From NCBI GenBank assembly GCA_016763665.1, contig JAESTI010000209.1, forward strand, positions 1-10,658: 10,658 bases of DNA, given 5' to 3'. Made by a program: the position numbers and the translations under genes. Positions 6,057 to 10,658 of this stretch are shown here, piece after piece; within the stretch, counting starts at the first letter, position 1, and each line of letters starts with the position of its first letter. The notes under the pieces are model-generated. The model ran no database searches. It saw only the letters and a list, made by a program, of their open reading frames with translations, and had not been told where the DNA came from. The stretch comes from Bacteroidia bacterium (GTDB taxonomy: Bacteria > Bacteroidota > Bacteroidia > Flavobacteriales > NORP286).

Positions 6057-7562
6057 ATGCTCAACTCTCTGCTCAAATGGTTAATGAAAAATCGCATTCC
6101 GCGAATTCATCACTTCATGAAAAATCCTATAGAAGTACAACAGGATTGCTTGAAGATGTTAACCGAAGTAGCCAGCGATACTGAGTATGGTAAAAAACAT
6201 GGTTTTTATTCAGTTAAAAATGCTGCAGATTTTCGCAACAATGCTCCAATCCATACTTACGAAAGCATCAAACCTTATATTGACAGGCTCCTTAAAGGTG
6301 AACAAGACTTGCTGTGGCCATCCAAAATAACATGGTTTGCTAAATCAGCAGGAACTACCGCTGACAAAAGCAAGTTCATTCCTGTAAGTAATGAATCGCT
6401 GGAAGAATGCCACTTTAAAGGAGGGAAAGATATCATTGCCTTATATGCTGATCAATATCCGGAAACAGAAGCTTTTAGTGGCAAGAACCTCACTATTGGT
6501 GGAAGTTCTGAGGTCAACAAACTTAATGGTGAATCTTATTATGGAGATCTTTCCGCAGTAATGATTGAAAACTTACCCTTTTGGGCCAATTATCTGCGTA
6601 CTCCGGAAAGAAAACTTGCTCTTGACCCAAATTTTGAAAGAAAGATGAATAAGATAGCCAAAGAGTCTATCGATATTGATGTAAGAATAATATCAGGGGT
6701 TCCAACCTGGAACATGGTTTTGATTAAAAAAGTATTCGAGCTAACCGGTAAAGATAATTTGCTTGACATTTGGCCTAATTTGGAATTATATGTTCATGGA
6801 GCTGTTAGTTTCGAACCATACCGAAAGCAATTCAAAAAATTTATCCCATATGATGGGATGCATTACATGGAAACTTATAATGCATCTGAAGGATTTATTG
6901 GAATTCAGGATCAGCCCGAATCAACCGAAATACTATTGATGTTAGATTACGGAATTTACTATGAATTTATTCCAATGGAGGAAATTAGAACTGAGCACCC
7001 AAATGCAATAGGATTGGAAGACGTTGTACTGGAAAAGAATTATGCTGTAGTAATTTCCACTAATGCAGGTTTGTGGAGGTACAGGATAGGCGATACTATC
7101 AAATTTACTTCATTATCTCCTTTTAGAATTCAGATTACAGGACGCACCAAACACTTCATAAATGCCTTTGGCGAAGAGGTGATCATAGAAAATGCAATAG
7201 CAGCTCTGAAAGAAAGCTGTAGCCAAACTGAGGCTATCATTAAAGATTACACCGTAGGACCCATCTATTTAACTGATAAAACTAAAGGGGGACATGAATG
7301 GTTAATAGAGTTTGAGAAAGAACCAAATGATATGGATCAGTTTATTACTGTACTTGATGCCACTTTACAGAAAGTGAACACTGATTATCAGGCTAAAAGA
7401 TACAAAGATATGGCCTTACAATTACCAAAAGTTCAATCCCTTAATCAAGGAACTTTTTATGAATGGATGAAAAAGAGAGGTAAGCTTGGTGGTCAAAACA
7501 AAGTCCCTCGCTTAAGTAATGATAGAAAGTATGTTGATGATATTTTGAAGTTTCTAAGTTAA
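6057..7562 (+). CDS. GH3 (auxin-responsive promoter) family adenylating enzyme
   Basis: 501 aa, of the GH3 fold within the acyl-adenylate-forming superfamily. Plant members activate a carboxylic acid with ATP and conjugate it to an amino acid; the substrate of bacterial members is largely unknown. ATP-binding motifs are visible: SAGTTADKSKFIPVS (from S97; P-loop-like motif), TYNASEG (273-279) and YRIGDT (342-347). The N-terminus MLNSLLKWLMKNRIPRIHHFM is family-typical and there is no signal peptide or membrane span. A C-terminal domain from about residue 385 ends in LGGQNKVPRLSNDRKYVDDIL, also typical. It follows lptB, an arrangement I recall from other Bacteroidota, which hints at but does not prove a role tied to envelope lipids. 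The RAYT gene starts 2 nt after its stop. Confidence 0.92.
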   Translation: MLNSLLKWLMKNRIPRIHHFMKNPIEVQQDCLKMLTEVASDTEYGKKHGFYSVKNAADFRNNAPIHTYESIKPYIDRLLKGEQDLLWPSKITWFAKSAGTTADKSKFIPVSNESLEECHFKGGKDIIALYADQYPETEAFSGKNLTIGGSSEVNKLNGESYYGDLSAVMIENLPFWANYLRTPERKLALDPNFERKMNKIAKESIDIDVRIISGVPTWNMVLIKKVFELTGKDNLLDIWPNLELYVHGAVSFEPYRKQFKKFIPYDGMHYMETYNASEGFIGIQDQPESTEILLMLDYGIYYEFIPMEEIRTEHPNAIGLEDVVLEKNYAVVISTNAGLWRYRIGDTIKFTSLSPFRIQITGRTKHFINAFGEEVIIENAIAALKESCSQTEAIIKDYTVGPIYLTDKTKGGHEWLIEFEKEPNDMDQFITVLDATLQKVNTDYQAKRYKDMALQLPKVQSLNQGTFYEWMKKRGKLGGQNKVPRLSNDRKYVDDILKFLS

Positions 7563-7564
7563 CT

Positions 7565-8173
7565 ATGAAATTCGAATCAGAAAACATCTACCATTTTTAT
7601 AACAGGGGAAATAATAGCACAAAAATATTTTTTACCCGTGAAAATTACCTGTATTTCCTAAATAAAATCAGAAAGTACCTTTTACCTCATTGTGATATTT
7701 TAGGATATTGCTTGATGCCAAATCATTTTCATTTTATGATATACATTAATGAAAGTGGTACTTCCCCAGTTCTAAATAATTCAATAGCTGTTCTTTTGAG
7801 ATCTTATACTCAAGCAATCAATAAACAAGAAAATAGAACAGGTTCATTATTTCAGCAAAAATCAAAAGCTAAAAAGTTACATGACCCATCGGATGGCTTA
7901 AAGCCATCCGATGGGTACAACGCGCTAGATTACCCAATAATTTGCTTCCACTACATCCACCTAAACCCTTTAAAAGCCAATCTTGTTTCAAAAATGGAAG
8001 ATTGGGAGTTTTCTTCGTTTAAAGATTATGTTGGTTTAAGAGATGGAAAATTATGCAACCAACTTTTAGCAAAAGAACTTCTTGATTTACCTGATAACCA
8101 CAATGAACTATATGATCTTTCTTATGGTGTAATCGAGGAGAATATATTTGAAAACCCTGATCTCGTATCATGA
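7565..8173 (+). CDS. REP-associated tyrosine transposase (RAYT, Y1/IS200-like HUH nuclease)
   Basis: 202 aa single-strand DNA transposase-like nuclease of the Y1 class. RAYTs act on REP palindromes in characterised bacteria and are usually single-copy, non-self-mobile genes. Motifs: N-terminal YHFYNRGNN (9-17), HUH motif MPNHFHF (51-57) with H54 and H56, then FHYIHLNPLKANLV, whose Y130 is the probable catalytic tyrosine, and WEFSSFKDYVGLRDGKLCN, typical of Bacteroidota RAYTs. Residues 108-117 (PSDGLKPSDG) are encoded by a perfect 33-nt palindrome and lie in the linker between the HUH and Tyr motifs, where insertions are best tolerated. It starts 2 nt after the GH3 stop, and its TGA overlaps the methyltransferase ATG by 4 nt. 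The frame is intact and all catalytic residues are present, so it may be active. Confidence 0.92.
   Translation: MKFESENIYHFYNRGNNSTKIFFTRENYLYFLNKIRKYLLPHCDILGYCLMPNHFHFMIYINESGTSPVLNNSIAVLLRSYTQAINKQENRTGSLFQQKSKAKKLHDPSDGLKPSDGYNALDYPIICFHYIHLNPLKANLVSKMEDWEFSSFKDYVGLRDGKLCNQLLAKELLDLPDNHNELYDLSYGVIEENIFENPDLVS
7884..7916. repeat. Perfect 33-nt palindrome inside the RAYT gene (REP-like)
   Basis: ACCCATCGGATGGCTT (7884-7899), a central A (7900) and the exact inverse complement (7901-7916) form a perfect inverted repeat with 16-bp arms. Each arm holds its own small inverted repeat, CCATC-N-GATGG (7886-7896 and 7904-7914), so the element is at once an inverted repeat and a near-perfect direct repeat and encodes PSDG twice. 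G+C is 18 of 33, clearly above the surroundings. It is in frame and adds ten residues without disrupting the protein. Confidence 0.9.
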
Positions 8174-8814
8174 CCCTCCGCTGGAACATAGCCCAAACGG
8201 CAGAATTGAAATGGTGGAAGAACTACCTCAAAAAAAAAGATGTTAACGAATATCTGAACTGGAAAAGGGGTTATTGGCAAGATATACTAGATCAGATGCA
8301 AACAGAAATATTACCAAATAATAATGAAGAAATACTAGATACAGGATGTGGGCCTGCTGGTATTTATATGAACTTAGTTGGTTACAAAATTGATGCGGTT
8401 GATCCACTTTTAGATAATTATGACAAAAATATCGCCCATTTTAATAAGACTGATTATCCCAATGTTAGTTTTTATACTTCACCATTTGAGAAATTTGACA
8501 TAAATAAAAAGTACTCCACTGTTTTTTGCATGAATGTCATCAATCATGTTATTGATATTGACATATGCATTGAGAAATTGTCCTATTATACCAGTCAAAA
8601 TGGGTATTTAATTGTAACAATTGATGCGCACAATTATGCTTTCTTTAAATATCTCTTCCGGGCAATTCCTATGGATATCCTTCATCCATTTCAATACAAT
8701 CTTGACGAATACGTAAAATTATTTGAATCAAATGACTTTAAACTAAAAGAAGAGGCTTGTATAGTCAAAGAGTATTTCTTCAACCATTACCTTTTAGTTT
8801 TTCAAAAAGTTTGA
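8170..8814 (+). CDS. Class I SAM-dependent methyltransferase
   Basis: 214 aa Rossmann-fold methyltransferase; substrate unknown. SAM-binding motif I is ILDTGCGPAG (55-64); the acidic residue closing the second strand is in DAVDP (D75/D78). The third-strand region is YSTVFCMNVINHV, the usual place of a small-molecule or lipid-type methyltransferase motif, followed by GYLIVTIDAHN. The N-terminal part is rich in Trp and Lys (LRWNIAQTAELKWWKNYLKKKD), with a run of nine A at 8230-8238. The start ATG overlaps the RAYT stop (ATGA), implying translational coupling; the N-terminus looks native, so this start is preferred. Its last 35 bp overlap the convergent tag gene. It is probably cotranscribed with the GH3 gene; no specific substrate can be assigned. 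Confidence 0.88.
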   Translation: MTLRWNIAQTAELKWWKNYLKKKDVNEYLNWKRGYWQDILDQMQTEILPNNNEEILDTGCGPAGIYMNLVGYKIDAVDPLLDNYDKNIAHFNKTDYPNVSFYTSPFEKFDINKKYSTVFCMNVINHVIDIDICIEKLSYYTSQNGYLIVTIDAHNYAFFKYLFRAIPMDILHPFQYNLDEYVKLFESNDFKLKEEACIVKEYFFNHYLLVFQKV

Positions 8815-9370
8815 TGAGTTCTTGGTGCCTATAGCAATTTACAGTGTGATCATTCACCATGCCTGCTGCTTGCATAAAGGCATAACATATTGTGGTGCCA
8901 ACAAATTTAAACCCTCGCTTTTTCAAATCTTTACTCATTATATCTGACTTCTTGGTGCTTGCAGGAATTTCAGTCCATTTCTTCCATTTATTTACAATTG
9001 GTTTGTTATCAACAAACTGCCACATGTATTTGCTAAAGTTTCCAAATTCTTCCTGAACCCTTAAGAATGCTTGAGCATTGGAGATCACGGCATTTACTTT
9101 TAATTTATTACGGATAATGCTTTTATCATTCAACAATGCTTCAATTTTCTTACTGTCAAATCTTAGAATTTTATAAAGATCATAATCCTCAAAAGCCTTT
9201 CTGAAATTCTCTCGCTTATGTAAAACTGTTCGCCAACTTAACCCAGCCTGGAACCCATCCAACACCATGAACTCAAATATTTTCTTGTCATCAAATAAGG
9301 GAACGCCCCATTCTTCATCATGATATTTCATCATCAATTCATCATCTGCCGGCCATTCACATTTTTCCAT
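8780..9370 (-). CDS. tag: DNA-3-methyladenine glycosylase I
   Basis: Base-excision repair enzyme that removes 3-methyladenine from alkylated DNA; helix-hairpin-helix superfamily with a structural zinc site. 196 aa (E. coli Tag 187). All four zinc ligands fall at the E. coli numbers: C4, H17, H175 and C179 (in CEWP, YHDEEWG and NDHTVNC). QAGLSWRTVLHKREN (from Q41) and SKDLKKRGFKFVGTTICYAFMQ are family signatures. At position 38, where E. coli has a Glu implicated in recognising the methylated base, this protein has Asp (VLDGF). The ATG at 9370 gives the standard MEKCEW start. The gene begins 4 nt after the DUF2279 gene, so it probably belongs to an anmK-DUF2279-tag operon, and its 3' end overlaps the methyltransferase gene by 35 bp. 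Confidence 0.96.
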   Translation of the reverse strand: MEKCEWPADDELMMKYHDEEWGVPLFDDKKIFEFMVLDGFQAGLSWRTVLHKRENFRKAFEDYDLYKILRFDSKKIEALLNDKSIIRNKLKVNAVISNAQAFLRVQEEFGNFSKYMWQFVDNKPIVNKWKKWTEIPASTKKSDIMSKDLKKRGFKFVGTTICYAFMQAAGMVNDHTVNCYRHQELIKLFEKLKGNG

Positions 9371-9374
9371 AATG

Positions 9375-10364
9375 CTAAAAATAAAAAGGATGAAACTTTA
9401 GTTGATTTATACCATTGAACTCAATAGTTGGAGCTGGTATTTTGATAAACCCAAATGTACTTAAAAACGTGTTCAAAAAAAGCGATTTTGTTTCAATTCT
9501 TGTCAAGTCAATATCAAAAGATAGGTAATATTGCCTATACCTTTTAATGTCATCTCTGATAATTACCTCTTCATTTTCTGCCCACTCATTTCCAAACCCA
9601 CCTAACATTCCTTCTGCACCATAACCTGCAGATATGTTTAACCAATCCGGAAGTTTGGAATCTTTCAATATAAATGATTTGATATTTGCAGATAACCAAT
9701 ACGTTTGCCCATTATAATCTTTAAGAGTTCGCTCCATAAATTTATCACCATATAATGATTTTGCCCTATTTTCAACTGACTCGTTGTAATTAACTTTATG
9801 TGATGAAAACTTTAAAAGTACTCTTTGTTCTTTCCATTTATAATGCTGTACCATAACCAATGCCGACCCTAATGAATTTGCAGTCAAATCACCATAAGAG
9901 GCGCCCCATTTTTCAGAAAATCCGTCTAATATTTCAATGTTGGTTAGCACCAAAGAACCCAACAACCCTCCATATATCATAGATTTATTTTCTTCTACTC
10001 CACACCAATTCAATACATCTATTCCAAACTTGCCCACATAATAAGCTGTAACAATGTGGCCTAATTTATCAACTTGATTCCATTCTTTATTATCATTAAA
10101 AAAATGGAATGAAGTTCGAGTATAATTACTGTACCAATACTTATTTAATCCAATTAAAGATCCTGTAAAGCTAGCTGCTGTAGTTATTCCAACCAATTGC
10201 AATCTCTTAGAATTGTATTCTTCTGCAGATTGAAAAAAGTTAACTTCTTTATCTTGCGCAAATATTTGTAGCTGAAAGCAAAGAAAAAGCGATACGCAAA
10301 TCGAAATTCGAAATTCGAAATTTGTCAAATCCAAAATTGTAAATCGTAATTTGTAAATCATCAT
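9375..10364 (-). CDS. DUF2279 family exported protein
   Basis: 329 aa, function unknown. An N-terminal signal sequence has its hydrophobic core at about 20-35 (ISICVSLFLCFQLQIF) with likely cleavage after A36 (IFA/QDK), so the protein is exported, perhaps to the outer membrane or periplasm. A second hydrophobic stretch lies at about 56-73. The DUF2279-like core has VDKLGHIVTAYYVGKFG (98-114) and IEILDGFSEKWGASYGDLTAN (143-163), with conserved-looking H103, E144, D147, W153 and D159. The C-terminal half is beta-rich and ends in FYF, an aromatic end common in outer-membrane beta proteins. The ATG at 10364 overlaps the anmK stop by 4 nt. Residues 2-20 come from degenerate repeat DNA, so the ancestral start may have lain further in; no ATG is available there, only two TTG codons. 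Confidence 0.85.
   Translation of the reverse strand: MMIYKLRFTILDLTNFEFRISICVSLFLCFQLQIFAQDKEVNFFQSAEEYNSKRLQLVGITTAASFTGSLIGLNKYWYSNYTRTSFHFFNDNKEWNQVDKLGHIVTAYYVGKFGIDVLNWCGVEENKSMIYGGLLGSLVLTNIEILDGFSEKWGASYGDLTANSLGSALVMVQHYKWKEQRVLLKFSSHKVNYNESVENRAKSLYGDKFMERTLKDYNGQTYWLSANIKSFILKDSKLPDWLNISAGYGAEGMLGGFGNEWAENEEVIIRDDIKRYRQYYLSFDIDLTRIETKSLFLNTFLSTFGFIKIPAPTIEFNGINQLKFHPFYF
10301..10321. repeat. Triple tandem TCGAAAT within the DUF2279 5' coding region
   Basis: Three perfect 7-nt units lie at 10301-10307, 10308-10314 and 10315-10321. They continue into related A/T words (TTGTAAATC, AATTTGTAAATC) up to about 10360. The composition matches intergenic spacer repeats elsewhere in the window, yet this stretch lies inside the open frame. 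Confidence 0.8.
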
Positions 10365-10658
10365 TCTGGACTAAAAATTTCTCCTCCAACACAATCTTCA
10401 CTTGCTCCTGTTACAGAACTCAAACAATTAATTTCATCTCTTACTTTTAGTACACCTAATAACCCAAAAATTAATGCTTCCTTATAATCCACTAATTCTT
10501 TCGGTGGAACTTTCACATCAATACTAGTAAGGTCTTTAATTCTTTCAATAAGAAACTTATTCCAAACTCCACCACCGGTAACTAACATTGCTCCATTCGT
10601 TTGAATTGAATTTGAAATTTGAATTGCTATATGTTCTGCAAAAGTTCTCAATTTACTT
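10361..10658 (-). CDS. anmK: Anhydro-N-acetylmuramic acid kinase, C-terminal part (5' end outside window)
   Basis: Phosphorylates 1,6-anhydro-MurNAc to MurNAc-6-phosphate in peptidoglycan recycling; cytosolic. The frame is open to the window edge, so only about 99 C-terminal residues of a normally 350-400 aa protein are present. Family features are LRTFAEHIAIQI, the glycine-rich TGGGVWNKFLIERI in the ASKHA-type kinase domain, VDYKEALIFGLLGVLKV, and the closing INCLSSVTGASEDCVGG. A TTG at 10651-10649 is an internal Leu, not a start, as conserved sequence continues upstream. The stop TGA overlaps the DUF2279 ATG by 4 nt, so the two are probably translationally coupled, with tag following. Confidence 0.95.
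   Translation of the reverse strand, partial: SKLRTFAEHIAIQISNSIQTNGAMLVTGGGVWNKFLIERIKDLTSIDVKVPPKELVDYKEALIFGLLGVLKVRDEINCLSSVTGASEDCVGGEIFSPE

Noticed and set aside
7565..8173. Complete IS200/IS605 insertion sequence
   Set aside because: No terminal hairpins or TnpB/IscB gene flank it; both boundaries are tight junctions with neighbouring genes, and the C-terminal features fit a RAYT.

Overview
The window is AT-rich (roughly one-third G+C by eye) and looks like a chromosomal segment from a free-living, aerobic member of the Bacteroidota, most likely Flavobacteriales-like or a relative. The evidence is the protein flavour throughout, promoters resembling the Bacteroidota TTG / TAnnTTTG type, translation starts without clear Shine-Dalgarno sequences, a CTTCGACTCCGCTCAG-type inverted repeat, and intergenic spacers built from degenerate short repeats. 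An O2-dependent HemF supports aerobic life and an LptB-type ATPase supports a Gram-negative outer membrane. No phage, CRISPR array, tRNA or rRNA was seen.

Layout, left to right. Bases 1-150 hold the 3' end of an unidentified plus-strand gene. A REP-like imperfect inverted repeat (168-226) separates it from a convergent Sfp-type phosphopantetheinyl transferase gene (251-934, minus). A 68-bp divergent promoter region then leads into dcd (dCTP deaminase, 1003-1539) and recJ (1557-3272), probably one operon. After an AT-rich repeat spacer comes a small lipoprotein gene (3518-4078), followed 16 bp later by hemF (4095-5027). A repeat-filled spacer precedes lptB (5217-5942), whose reading frame is interrupted by a TAA at codon 11. 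A second CGAAT-rich spacer leads to a GH3-family adenylating enzyme (6057-7562), a RAYT/Y1 transposase (7565-8173) and a SAM methyltransferase (8170-8814). These last three are packed with gaps of 2 and -4 nt. On the minus strand, reading right to left, are the 3' end of anmK (anhydro-MurNAc kinase), a DUF2279 exported protein (4-nt overlap) and tag (3-methyladenine DNA glycosylase I, 4-nt gap). tag converges on and overlaps the methyltransferase by 35 bp.

Most of the content is housekeeping: nucleotide metabolism and DNA repair (dcd, recJ, tag), heme synthesis (hemF), envelope biogenesis and recycling (lptB, anmK) and carrier-protein activation (PPTase). The most unusual points are: (i) the single in-frame stop near the start of an otherwise intact lptB; (ii) a perfect 33-nt palindrome, itself built of two mini-palindromes, lying in frame inside the RAYT transposase gene; (iii) that RAYT gene being wedged into a tightly coupled operon; and (iv) intergenic repeats that run up to start codons and, for the DUF2279 gene, apparently into the coding sequence. 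I did not find convincing evidence of a wholly new multi-gene system; the RAYT and its palindrome are the best lead.
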